Assembly (NCBI RefSeq): GCF_024171695.1
Contig: NZ_JAMTCF010000033.1
Location: 1-61,770, forward strand
Source of the DNA: Actinosynnema pretiosum
Lineage (GTDB): Bacteria; Actinomycetota; Actinomycetes; Mycobacteriales; Pseudonocardiaceae
Length of the DNA: 61,770 nt
Reading direction: 5' to 3'
Positions 52,799 through 61,503 of this stretch are shown piece by piece (within the stretch, counting starts at the first letter, position 1; each line of letters opens with the position of its first letter). The notes beneath the pieces were generated by a model, which was given only the letters and a program-made list of their open reading frames with translations, did no database searches and was not told the DNA's origin. Both the position numbers and the translations under genes were made by a program.

Positions 52799-55700
52799 AG
52801 GGGGTAGAGCCTTTCATTCGCGAGGTTGACGGCTTCCACCCGAACATTCGGGAAGACGCCTTCATAGGTTAGCAGGACGGTCTGACAGGATTTGCAGATC
52901 TGGAATTCAGGGGGCGTCCGGTCGATTTTCGCGGACGGCAGGTCGATCACCATTCTGAGATCTCCCCGCACGTCCGCCGCGGTGAACGGCCGGTAGGTCG
53001 TCCCGGCCGTCTCGGCACGCGCGGCAGCCCGGTTGTTCAGGTCGTCGATCGCGAGGGCGACCCGGTCCCTGGCGCGCTCCACCTGGACGCGGCGGCGGTC
53101 CTGCCCGTACCCGTCCGGATCGGCCTTGGCCCGCTCGGCGACCTCCTTGGCCGACGTGCGCAGCGCGTCGTCGACCTCGTCGCGGGACAGCCCGCTGTGC
53201 TCGGCGAGCTGGTTGCGGGCCAGGTCCTCCAGCAGCTTGGGCTCGGAGTCGTGCACCCGGTCGCTGCCACCGCCATCGCGCCAGCCACCCGTGACGGGGT
53301 CGTAGGAACCGGCCTTGGCGGTCTCGAAGATCCGCTCCGCCCTGGGCGGCCCCACCGGCGCCTCGGAGGCAGGACGCCAGTTGTGCTCCTTGCCGCTGAA
53401 GTTGTACGCGTCGGTGGTGGAACCGCTGTCGCTGGTGAAGCGGGCGGTGGTGAGGGTCCGCTCGTGCGGGCGCAGGTGTGGAACGGAAGCAGGATTCCTG
53501 TTCCGGTCCGAACTGATGAATTCGAGGGCCTCCTCACGCCGTTCGCGGTTCTCGGCGCGCAATTCCCGGAAGTCCTCGTCGGCGCTGCCGCCCCGGCTCT
53601 CCGCCAGCGGGGCGTCCGACGGCAGCTCGCCCCAGTCCGGGGTGTGCCCCGGCGGAGTGGGGCTCTCGCTGATCCGCTGCTCGCCGTCGGGCGAGAACGT
53701 GCGCCACTCGCCGTTGGGCGGCCAGCCGGGCCGGTCGGCGCTGTCGGAGCCGTTGTTGTCGCTGGCGAAGACGTTGCCGTCGTAGTCGACCCAGGCGTGG
53801 GTGTTGGGCGCGGTGACCGGCACGCCCAGCTCACTGGCCAACCGGGCGGCGAACCCGTCGTCCCGACGGCCGGTGCCGCAGCTGATGAGCGTGATCGGCT
53901 CACCGCGGTCGTAGTGGGGGTTCGAGCGGATGACCTCGGCGAGGTCGCGCGCGCTCAGCGGGTAGCGGCCGACGCTGGCGGAGTTCTCGGAGCCGTGCAG
54001 GTCAACGACGAACTGGCCGGGAATGCGCGGAATGGCCGCCGACGTGTAGTAGCGGCTCTTGTCGCTGCCGCCGTTCCGGTCGTGCTCGCGGTCGAACAGC
54101 GCCATGCCGGACTCGGTCCGGTAGACGTGCTGCCGGACGTTCTGGTCCAGGTCGTCGTTGAGGTGACCGAGCTGGTCGCTGAGCGGCTGCGGGGCCTCCG
54201 GGGTGCGGCTGGGGCCGTGCTCCGCCCCGGAGGGGGTGGGTTCGTCGTAGCGGGGCCGGGCCGGTTCCCCTTCGGCTCGCCGCCACGGCTCGGGATCGGA
54301 GTACCCGGCCGACTCGGACTGGCGCGGTGGTTCGGCCTGGCTGGACGGCTGGGCCGAACGCGACTGCTCGGGTTGGCGCGACGGGTCGTGCTGCGCCCGC
54401 CCCGGTTCCACGGCGTCGACCCCGGACTGGCGCGTGGTGTCCCCGCCCTGGTTCCAGGGCGCGGATTCCTGCCGGGCGCCGTGCTGCTGCGCCGCACCAG
54501 GCTGCTGGTGCGGCTGGCGCGGTCCCTCGGCGGACGGCTGGTTCGCCGGAGGCTGGTACGACGGCGGCTGACCGTGCTGCCCACCGCTCTGCTGCCCCCA
54601 CGGCGCGTGGTGTCCAGGGACTCCAGCCGGTCGCCCGCTCGGCACGGACGAACCGGGCACGGGTAGCGAGCCCCGAGGAGTGGCGGCGGCAGGCGGCGGT
54701 CCAAGCGGATGAGCCGCCGAGGACTGCGCTGCGGACTCCGGCCGTTCGGCGACAACGGGTTTCGACGGTTCACCCGGACGCGCAGCGGATTGCTCTGCCG
54801 AGGGCGCCCCGGTCGCGGTCGACGTCCGGGACGTCGAGGTGGTCTCCGACGCGCCCCCACCACCCGGTGCCGAGGGCTCGTGACCGATGAAGTCGGGGTT
54901 GGGCACGAACGGCCCCTTGGCGTACCCCCCACCAGGTTGGTACTCGACCTCGTGCCAGCCCGCGACGTACCGCCAGTCGATCCCACCGGGGAAGAGCATC
55001 TCGGACTCGCCGTACTTGTGATGCCCTCGGCCGATGTTGTCCAGGGTCGCGTCGGTGTTGATGCCACCCGGCGCGTTGATCACGTACATCGCACCGCTGC
55101 GCCCGGCGCGCTCCTTGGCGACGGTCTCGTCGGTGGACGTGCTGACGAACGCGTTGGTGTCACCGTCGACGTGCTTGAGCAGATCAGGGGCCAGATCACG
55201 GTGCCGGGGGTGAACGTCGAACCCCCCAGCGGCCCTGACCTCCTCAGGCGACCGGGTGTCACCACGCACCAGCGCGTTCTCCGCACGCCGCCACTCGGGA
55301 ACGTCCCGGTGCACCACCTGGGACTCGGGAACGCCGTACCGCGAGGGATCGACGTCCCGCATGGCGACCGGGGGCAGTTCCCCGCCGCCACGCAGGCGGT
55401 CCGCTTCCTGCTGCCCGTCGCCCGGCTGCCCGTCTACTGGCTGCCCGTTGTCCTGTCGCCCGTTGTCCTGCGGGGTGTGCTCCTGCCGCCCCGTCTCCAG
55501 CAGGGCGGGGTCCTGCCTGCCCTGCTCCTGCCGGATCGGCTCCTGCTGTCCCAACCGGTCCCGCGAGCCGTACCAGTCCTGCCGCCCAGGACCACCGGAC
55601 TGCCCTCCAGGCTGTCCCTGCCCGTAGTTCGACTGGCCGTGGCCGGGTTGCCCGTAGTCGGGCCACTGCCCGCCCTGCCCCGGCCGCTGGCCGTAGCTGG

Positions 55701-57480
55701 ACGGCTGCCCGTTCCCAGGCCACCCACGCCCAGGTTGGCCCTGCCCGTAATTCGGCTGCCCGTGGTGGGGCTGGCCATGACCGGGCTGGCCGTAACCACC
55801 CTGCTGAGGCTGCCCATAACCGGCGGGCGATGGGTACGGCCCACGTCCAGCCAGAGGCTGCCCCATCCCAGGCTGCTGCGCCCCTTGCGGGAACGTCCCC
55901 GACCGCGAAGGCGGATTCCCCCATCCGTTCCGCTGCTGCCCACCCCCATGAGGGACCTGTGGCCCACGATCACTCGGAGTGCCGTAAACAGTTCCGGGCC
56001 CACCAGTCCGAGGCACACCCGCCCCCTGCTGGGCACCACCGCCATACCCAGCGGGATTTCCGGGGAGCACACCGCGCGGCACACCACTTTGCGGACTCCC
56101 GCCCCCAGGCGGCATTCCCCCACGGGGCACACCACCCTGCGGAACACCCCCAGGCTGCGGAAACCCACCACCCATCGGCTGCGGACCACCACGCGGGGCA
56201 CCACTGTTCACCGGCTGTCCGCCGTACGGACCGGGGTTGCCCCCCATCGGCTGCCCGCCACCCCGACCACCGCCGGGAACGCCACCTGACGGCATCCCGC
56301 CACCCGGCGCGCTCCCCATCGGTTGCGTCCCACCCATCGGCTGCCAGGAGCCCCGAGGCGTCCCAGTCCCGGACTGGGACGTCCCACCGTTCCCTGCAAC
56401 GGGCATCCCGCCGTGGCTGCCAGCCCCTCTGAACGCACCACCGGCCTGCGCAGTGGCACCGCCAGCGGCGGGTGCACCGCCCATAGGCACAGCGCCCCTG
56501 TTTCCACCACCAGGAGCCCCGCCAGCCGAGCCAGGCGACCCCACTGATGGCAAGCCACCACTCGGCACACCACCAACCGGTGCGCGCCCAGCGGCCGTGG
56601 TCCCGGAAGGAGAGGTCCTCATAGGCGTCGTCCCACCAGGCGCGCGCCCGTCAGCCGTAACCCCAGAAGACGAAGTCCCGTTGGACGTCACCCAACCAGG
56701 CACGCGCACGCCCGGAGCGGCCCCGGTCGGCGCACTGCCAGTGGACGTGGCGCCCGAAGACGCACCTCCACCGTGCACACCCCCGACCGGCGCCCCTGCC
56801 TGCCGAACCCCGCCCCCACCACTCTGCTGACCGACACCGCCGAAAGTCCCACCCGGCGTACCCATACCGGCGGGGCGGCGCACCTGCGACACCGGAACGC
56901 CACCAGTCGAAGGCGTCCTGGCAGGCGACGACCCACCGCTCCCCACGGTCGGCGCGGCGGACGTCCTGCCCCCCGAAGACCCGCCGGAGGACGTCCCTCC
57001 GCCTCCGGTCCCAGCACCCCCGACCGACGAGACCGAGGCCTTGGTCTGGATCCGGTTCATCGACGACGCCACCGACTGCTCGGTGTTGCGCGTCGTCTGC
57101 GCCGTCTCCCGCGTCTTGGCCCCGGCGTGATCAGCAGCCTCGGCCGCCTTCTCGGCACCGGTGCGCGCGCTCCGGATCGCCTTGTCGGCGGACTGCATCG
57201 CGACCTGGCCGAAAACCCCCGCGCTGCCCGAAGTGGCGCTGAAGTTCAGCCGGTTGGCGACGCTCCCCCGTACTTGATCGCCCCGACTGGCGATTCGGCT
57301 GCCCAGGTTCTCGACAGCGTCAACGTCCATCCTGGTCCCGCGCCCACCAGCCATGTTACCCGGCGCGGACGACGAAGACGAGGAGTGCGAGGGGGTGGAC
57401 GACGACGAGCGGTGGGAGTTCCCGCTTCCACCGCCGTCGCCCCCGCGGTGCGAGGAAGAGCCCCTGGGCCTGCCGGTCAT
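52795..57480 (-). CDS. multidomain polymorphic toxin with ART-like, caspase-like and deaminase-like modules
   Basis: 1561 residues. Order: Ser/Gly-rich start; helical WXG-like segment about 45-125; roughly 550 residues of Gly/Pro/Gln low complexity; module 1 about 725-850 resembling pierisin/scabin ADP-ribosyltransferases, with R739 in LVRGDTRSPEEV, S780-T-S in FVSTSTD and E825-S-E827 before MLFPGGI; a second Pro/Gln/Ser linker; module 2 about 1110-1260, caspase-like, H1162 in VVDLHG and C1201 in LISCGTG; module 3 at the C-terminus, deaminase-like, H1410-D-S-E1413 (HDSEPKLLEDLA) and C1529-K-S-C1532. A SUKH immunity gene follows with GTGA overlap, and a WXG protein precedes with TGATG overlap. 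No Sec signal; type VII export likely. Module assignments are by motif only. Confidence 0.8.
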   Translation of the reverse strand: MTGRPRGSSSHRGGDGGGSGNSHRSSSSTPSHSSSSSSAPGNMAGGRGTRMDVDAVENLGSRIASRGDQVRGSVANRLNFSATSGSAGVFGQVAMQSADKAIRSARTGAEKAAEAADHAGAKTRETAQTTRNTEQSVASSMNRIQTKASVSSVGGAGTGGGGTSSGGSSGGRTSAAPTVGSGGSSPARTPSTGGVPVSQVRRPAGMGTPGGTFGGVGQQSGGGGVRQAGAPVGGVHGGGASSGATSTGSAPTGAAPGVRVPGWVTSNGTSSSGVTADGRAPGGTTPMRTSPSGTTAAGRAPVGGVPSGGLPSVGSPGSAGGAPGGGNRGAVPMGGAPAAGGATAQAGGAFRGAGSHGGMPVAGNGGTSQSGTGTPRGSWQPMGGTQPMGSAPGGGMPSGGVPGGGRGGGQPMGGNPGPYGGQPVNSGAPRGGPQPMGGGFPQPGGVPQGGVPRGGMPPGGGSPQSGVPRGVLPGNPAGYGGGAQQGAGVPRTGGPGTVYGTPSDRGPQVPHGGGQQRNGWGNPPSRSGTFPQGAQQPGMGQPLAGRGPYPSPAGYGQPQQGGYGQPGHGQPHHGQPNYGQGQPGRGWPGNGQPSSYGQRPGQGGQWPDYGQPGHGQSNYGQGQPGGQSGGPGRQDWYGSRDRLGQQEPIRQEQGRQDPALLETGRQEHTPQDNGRQDNGQPVDGQPGDGQQEADRLRGGGELPPVAMRDVDPSRYGVPESQVVHRDVPEWRRAENALVRGDTRSPEEVRAAGGFDVHPRHRDLAPDLLKHVDGDTNAFVSTSTDETVAKERAGRSGAMYVINAPGGINTDATLDNIGRGHHKYGESEMLFPGGIDWRYVAGWHEVEYQPGGGYAKGPFVPNPDFIGHEPSAPGGGGASETTSTSRTSTATGAPSAEQSAARPGEPSKPVVAERPESAAQSSAAHPLGPPPAAATPRGSLPVPGSSVPSGRPAGVPGHHAPWGQQSGGQHGQPPSYQPPANQPSAEGPRQPHQQPGAAQQHGARQESAPWNQGGDTTRQSGVDAVEPGRAQHDPSRQPEQSRSAQPSSQAEPPRQSESAGYSDPEPWRRAEGEPARPRYDEPTPSGAEHGPSRTPEAPQPLSDQLGHLNDDLDQNVRQHVYRTESGMALFDREHDRNGGSDKSRYYTSAAIPRIPGQFVVDLHGSENSASVGRYPLSARDLAEVIRSNPHYDRGEPITLISCGTGRRDDGFAARLASELGVPVTAPNTHAWVDYDGNVFASDNNGSDSADRPGWPPNGEWRTFSPDGEQRISESPTPPGHTPDWGELPSDAPLAESRGGSADEDFRELRAENRERREEALEFISSDRNRNPASVPHLRPHERTLTTARFTSDSGSTTDAYNFSGKEHNWRPASEAPVGPPRAERIFETAKAGSYDPVTGGWRDGGGSDRVHDSEPKLLEDLARNQLAEHSGLSRDEVDDALRTSAKEVAERAKADPDGYGQDRRRVQVERARDRVALAIDDLNNRAAARAETAGTTYRPFTAADVRGDLRMVIDLPSAKIDRTPPEFQICKSCQTVLLTYEGVFPNVRVEAVNLANERLYPL

Positions 57481-58313
57481 CAGCCCTTGACCGCGGACAC
57501 GTCGTACGGCATGACGGCGTCGTACGCGGTCTTGGCGTAACCGCCGTACTCGGCGAACCGCCCGAGCCCTTCGACCAGGGTCTCCATCTTCTCCGCGAGC
57601 TTGGCCATGCGACCGCCGAAGCGCGCCATCGCCGACGCGAGCTTGCTGAGCCTGGTCGCGATCTTGGTCGCCAGCGTGGCGGCGCGCACGCCCGCGTAAC
57701 CTGCGAACGCCGCGATGGACCCGCCGACCGTGACGACGGCGGACGCGGCGGCGATCAGCGCGCCCGCGACCAGCTCGCCGATCAGGTCGGAGATCCAGCC
57801 GAACACCTGGGAGCGCAGCTCGCACACGAGCGCGCCGGACAGCGCGTAGATCGCGGCGGTGCCGTCCATCGTCTTGCCGAGCGCCTCGTACTCGCCCGAC
57901 ATCTGCTCCATCTGCTTGCGGAAGGCGTCACCGGAGTCGCCCTCCCAGCCCGCCGCGCCGCCCATGTCGTCGCGGTGCTCCTGGGCGATGGTCTTCATCT
58001 CCGCAGCGGCCTGCTTGAGCTGGTCGGTGTTGGCGTTGATCTCGTCCGGGTTGCCGAGCAGCGCGTCGAGCGGTTCCCGCAGGAAGTCGACGTGCTCCAA
58101 CAGCCAGCCGACACCGGCGGACGCGACCGCGCCCAGCGGGTTGGCCATGACGCCCACTACGTCCACCACGACACCGGCCGCGCCGAGCGCCGCGTCGATG
58201 ACGTCAACGCCCTCCCCCTCGGACTCGGCAGTGAGCGTGTCGACGAATCCCGCGACGCTGTCGACCACGCCCGCGCCCGTCGACCACGTCGTGGTGCTGC
58301 TCTCCTCAGACAC
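57480..58313 (-). CDS. WXG100-like protein of the toxin operon
   Basis: 277 residues. Residues about 95-170 form a WXG100-like helical hairpin with the WxG turn in GGAAGWEGDSGDAFRKQMEQMSGEYEALGKTMDG. A hydrophobic stretch follows (IGELVAGALIAAASAVVTVGGSIAAFAGYAGV), then a basic helical tail. Such extended WXG proteins are partners or carriers for type VII secreted toxins. Its TGA shares one base with the toxin ATG (TGATG). Confidence 0.85.
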   Translation of the reverse strand: MSEESSTTTWSTGAGVVDSVAGFVDTLTAESEGEGVDVIDAALGAAGVVVDVVGVMANPLGAVASAGVGWLLEHVDFLREPLDALLGNPDEINANTDQLKQAAAEMKTIAQEHRDDMGGAAGWEGDSGDAFRKQMEQMSGEYEALGKTMDGTAAIYALSGALVCELRSQVFGWISDLIGELVAGALIAAASAVVTVGGSIAAFAGYAGVRAATLATKIATRLSKLASAMARFGGRMAKLAEKMETLVEGLGRFAEYGGYAKTAYDAVMPYDVSAVKG

Positions 58314-58325
58314 CGTTCCCCCGGT

Positions 58326-58829
58326 TCAGCGGTTCTTGAAGATGGAGTCGTCGCTGAAGTCGTCGTCCTCGTCCGGCCGTGGCCGGGCTGCGGGACGAGG
58401 ACGAGGGGGCGGTGCGGCGGTCTCGTACTCCTCGTTGAACGCGATGCGCGGTGGCCGGTCGCCGAACGCGGCAGCCTGCTCCTCCTCGGGCGGGGGCAAG
58501 TACTCGGTGATCACCCGGTAGGTCTCGGACCCGGCCCCGTTGACGGCCTCGAAGACCCCTGCGACCTGCACGGCGGCACCCCGCTGGGCCTTGCGGGCGA
58601 TCTCGACGAGTTCAGCGGAGAGCTGGGTGTGCGACTTCCGCATGGCGGCCTCGGTGAGGCGCACGTCGGTGAGCGCGCCGTTGGGCGCGACGGTCACCGT
58701 GACCGAGCCGTCGTCGGACGAGGCGGACCCACCTGCCGTGGCGAGTCCTTCCTGCACCGCGGCGGCCTTGGCCTGCGCGTCGGCGATCTTCGCCTCGAAG
58801 TCCCGCATCCACTCTTCGGGCGTCTTCAC
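58326..58829 (-). CDS. YbaB/EbfC-family protein, first gene of the toxin operon
   Basis: 167 residues: long N-terminal helix MRDFEAKIADAQAKAAAVQEGLATAGGSASSDDGSVTVTVAPNGALTDVRLTEAAMRKSHTQLSAELVEIARKAQRGAAVQV (YbaB-like), then a Pro/Asp-rich tail. YbaB-like genes routinely lead actinobacterial WXG/toxin operons and may be chaperone-like or T7SS substrates rather than nucleoid proteins. GTG 58829; 12 bp before the WXG gene. The operon promoter should be in 58830-58983 but no clear box was found. Confidence 0.85.
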   Translation of the reverse strand: MKTPEEWMRDFEAKIADAQAKAAAVQEGLATAGGSASSDDGSVTVTVAPNGALTDVRLTEAAMRKSHTQLSAELVEIARKAQRGAAVQVAGVFEAVNGAGSETYRVITEYLPPPEEEQAAAFGDRPPRIAFNEEYETAAPPPRPRPAARPRPDEDDDFSDDSIFKNR

Positions 58830-58983
58830 CGTGCCCCCACACCTGCGTCTGGACCGATCGGCCCATGAGGATGGCACAACGCTCGGGTGCATGAGACCGG
58901 AACACCCGATTCCCGCAAGCGTTCTCACACCGGAACCACGCGGAACACCGCAGACCGCACACCGCCCGACGCAGCACGGCGGC

Positions 58984-60450
58984 TCAGGCCACGAGCCCCA
59001 GCTCCCGCAGCACCTCCCCGGCTCCCCAGAGCCCGAGCGGGGTGGCCCGAACCAGAACGCGCCCCAACTCCTCGTCAGCCTCACCGGAGATACCGGCAGC
59101 GCCCTGGTCCAGGCCCCCGACGCCCGTCGCGGCGCTCGCACCGTCCACCTCGGACACCGAGGCGCTCCCGGTCACACCGGGCCAGTCCGCCCCAGCCGAC
59201 CACTCCACCGCACCGACACCGTCGACGTTCCCCAGCACCTCGACGACTCCGAGCACCTCGAGCACAGCCGCCACCCGGAGCACGTCCCGCCGCAGCGCGT
59301 GCCCCCACCCATCCGGCACGCCGCCGTCCACGTCGAGCGTGAGCTGGTCGGACAGCGCCTGCCCGAGCAGCTCGCCCAGCTCCGCGACCGGCACCGGCTC
59401 ACCGCCCCTGCCGTAGAAGCAGGCCCACAGGTCGGGCGCGATCTCCGGCAGGAACTGCCCGACCAGCGTGGGCAGCGGGTACTGGCTGGGGCACACGACG
59501 TGCCCCAGCCCCTGGAACTCCGACATCCCCCGCCGCCACACCTCAACCGGCCGCTCGGCCAGCCAGGCCGCCGCGTCCCCGAGCACCAGCTTCCCGTCCG
59601 CGACCCGAACCACCTGGACGGCCTTCCCCCACTCCACCAGCAGCGAGAACCCCCCACCTCCACCGTCCTCCGAGCCACCCCCGAACGCGCCGTTCCCCGC
59701 CACGACGTCCTCACCGACCACCGACCGCCCGTCCGCGCCGACCCAGTCGACGAGGACCCGAAGCCTGGTGATCAGCTCGGACCGCGCCGCAGCGACCGCG
59801 ACCTCCGCCGAGGGGGACAGACCACCGACCAACGCTCCCACCACATCCCCGGCGCCCTCGTCTGCGGTGGAGGCGGCAGGCTTGACGAACACGCTGCTGA
59901 CCCCGCCACCACTGCGCCGGGCGATCACGTCCAGGACGTCCCGGTCGTAGTGGACCTCCCCGGCCCGCACGGCGGTCAGGAAGCGGGCGTTCTCCTCCGG
60001 GTCGTCGGGGTCGACGCCGTGCTCCCTCATCCGGGTGACCCAGAACTTCGCGGGCCCGCTGTTGCGCTCGTCGCCCATAGCGTCGTGGAAGGCGGCAACG
60101 TTCTCGTCGATCTCCGAGTGCAGCAGCCCGACTTCGCCCACCGCCACGTTCTCGCCCCCGGAGCTGAGGAAGTCGACCCACCGGTGCAGCGTCGTGGGCA
60201 CCCCGTCCCACTGCTCCCGCACCATAACCACCCCGCGCGGAAAGCCGACGAGCAGCAGTTCCCGCAGGTCACCCACCTGCCACTTGCCGGGGTGCCCACC
60301 TTCGGCGAGCCGCCAGTCCACAGCGGCCTGCGCGACGAAGTGGTCGACGTCAACGCCGAACTCGTCGGCCCAGGACTCGAAGTCGGCCAACAACTCACCA
60401 CCGATTTCCTCCCACGCGTCGGCGTCGTCGAGGTGATCGCTCGCAGTCAT
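58984..60450 (-). CDS. hypothetical protein upstream of the toxin operon
   Basis: 488 residues, not recognised. Acidic N-terminus (DDADAWEEIGGELLADFESWADEFGVDVDHFVAQAAVDWRL), a mixed middle and a Gly/Ser-rich C-terminal third. No motif, signal or membrane segment. ATG 60450 fits; the open frame runs further upstream without a ribosome site. Same strand as the toxin operon, 154 bp ahead of it; whether it belongs to the same system is unknown. Confidence 0.7.
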   Translation of the reverse strand: MTASDHLDDADAWEEIGGELLADFESWADEFGVDVDHFVAQAAVDWRLAEGGHPGKWQVGDLRELLLVGFPRGVVMVREQWDGVPTTLHRWVDFLSSGGENVAVGEVGLLHSEIDENVAAFHDAMGDERNSGPAKFWVTRMREHGVDPDDPEENARFLTAVRAGEVHYDRDVLDVIARRSGGGVSSVFVKPAASTADEGAGDVVGALVGGLSPSAEVAVAAARSELITRLRVLVDWVGADGRSVVGEDVVAGNGAFGGGSEDGGGGGFSLLVEWGKAVQVVRVADGKLVLGDAAAWLAERPVEVWRRGMSEFQGLGHVVCPSQYPLPTLVGQFLPEIAPDLWACFYGRGGEPVPVAELGELLGQALSDQLTLDVDGGVPDGWGHALRRDVLRVAAVLEVLGVVEVLGNVDGVGAVEWSAGADWPGVTGSASVSEVDGASAATGVGGLDQGAAGISGEADEELGRVLVRATPLGLWGAGEVLRELGLVA

Positions 60451-60654
60451 GGCCCCACTATCGCCGACACGACGAACCCGCCAGCACCCCCTAGCCACCA
60501 ACAGAACGATCATCGAACAGCCCTAGAATACCCCGCCGAGGATGAACAAACAGCAGCACAACTCGCACGACGACCAGCCGGGACGCCCTACCCAGCAGTG
60601 GGATCACCGCCCCAACAGAGCCCCAGCGCGCGCCATCAGAGATCAACCAGCACG
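60451..60654. other. intergenic, no gene seen
   Basis: About 200 bp of distinctly lower GC than the rest of the window. It should contain the promoter of the 488-residue gene; a TATTCT at 60528-60533 (minus strand) is a possible -10 without a convincing -35. Confidence 0.4.
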
Positions 60655-60676
60655 AAAAAATCACTCGTTAGAGTGA
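60655..60676. terminator. small bidirectional terminator
   Basis: TCACTC-GTTA-GAGTGA (60661-60676) with AAAAAA on its left gives a hairpin followed by T6 on the minus strand, and by ATCTTTTCCTT on the plus strand. It lies about 78 bp beyond the stop of the small minus-strand gene at 60754, supporting transcription there. Confidence 0.55.
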
Positions 60677-60753
60677 ATCTTTTCCTTGATTACCAGGGGA
60701 GCGACGCAAAGTAGTCATAAATGGAATCACCCCCTAACCATTCACCCAAGGCA

Positions 60754-61077
60754 TCACAACTCTTCACTTGCCGCCAAGCCCGACCAGCGCCAGTCCAGCA
60801 GTGAAGCCGTCCACGCAGTGCCATCACCAAGGGACGACCCCAACCTCCAAGCACCCCCACTCAGCTGCGTCCCGGCACGAAGTCCCAAGCGCCCCCACAC
60901 CTCCAGCCCGGTCTCCCCAATCTTGCTCCTGCTGCGACACCGCGAGAAAACCTCCTCTTCCAACCACAGCACCAGTTCCAGACCTGGATCACACACGGCA
61001 AGCGCCAGCACCGGATGCCGCCGCCTCAGCGCGACCAGCACGAACGGAAGCAGCCTGCGCACCGCATCGGGATGCAT
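60754..61077 (-). CDS. possible small protein
   Basis: 107 residues, MHPDAVRRLLPFVLVALRRRHPVLALAVCDPGLELVLWLEEEVF..., with a hydrophobic/basic N-terminal helix and no recognisable family. ATG preceded by GAGAGGGG; terminator hairpin downstream at 60655-60676. Base composition differs from the rest of the window, so it may be acquired or a fragment. Competing frames on the plus strand have no ribosome site. Confidence 0.4.
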   Translation of the reverse strand: MHPDAVRRLLPFVLVALRRRHPVLALAVCDPGLELVLWLEEEVFSRCRSRSKIGETGLEVWGRLGLRAGTQLSGGAWRLGSSLGDGTAWTASLLDWRWSGLAASEEL

Positions 61078-61083
61078 CCCCTC

Positions 61084-61272
61084 TCACAGCAGCCCTCTCC
61101 CGGCACCCACTGCGGCCACCACGCTCCGATGCCGCCACGATCTCCTCAGCGCGCCGCACAACCACCCACCCAACCGCCATAAGCGCCACACTGCGGCGAT
61201 GGCACCGAGGTAAGCGAGATCGCGCAGCAATCCCAAGCTGTGCTCTTCTCCGGCCTGAACATCCCCTGGCAA
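61084..61272 (-). CDS. possible small membrane protein
   Basis: 62 residues from a TTG preceded by GAGGTGA at good spacing. The middle GLLRDLAYLGAIAAVWRLWRLGGWLC could be one membrane helix followed by a basic tail. Stop is 6 bp before the ATG of the 107-residue frame, so the two could form a mini-operon. Low confidence; no homologue recognised. Confidence 0.35.
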   Translation of the reverse strand: MPGDVQAGEEHSLGLLRDLAYLGAIAAVWRLWRLGGWLCGALRRSWRHRSVVAAVGAGRGLL

Positions 61273-61431
61273 CCCGATTCACCTCGACGGCGAAGTAACC
61301 CTTGGACACCCTGGCTTCTCTTGCGCACGACGAACTGCCGGAAGGCACCACAGGCCTGGCAACCCTGGACACCATCGCAAACCGTCCGCCCCGGAGCCCT
61401 GCGAACACCCTCGCGTGGCCGATGTGGCCGA

Positions 61432-61503
61432 CTAGGGGCTGTTTGGTGTTCGGATCTAGGTCAAGCCGGGTGGTGTGCTGGTCGGGGCTGGTAGAACACG
61501 GGT
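61432..61503 (+). mobile_element. left end of an IS5-family insertion sequence
   Basis: The sequence starting TAGGGGCTGTTTGGTG at about 61432 precedes the transposase start and resembles the GGGGCTGTT-type ends of actinobacterial IS5/IS427 elements. The terminal inverted repeat cannot be confirmed because the right end is outside the window. About 160 bp to its left (61273-61431) hold no clear gene. Confidence 0.5.

Noticed and set aside
54709..56830. Plus-strand frames opposite the toxin linkers
   Set aside because: Pro/Leu/Arg or Ser/Thr/His-rich translations of low-complexity DNA; no ribosome sites.
55250..57120. Toxin gene as a type VII core component or PE/PPE protein
   Set aside because: No PE/PPE motif and no FtsK/SpoIIIE ATPase, mycosin or EccB/D genes in the window; WXG-toxin-SUKH arrangement fits a substrate locus.
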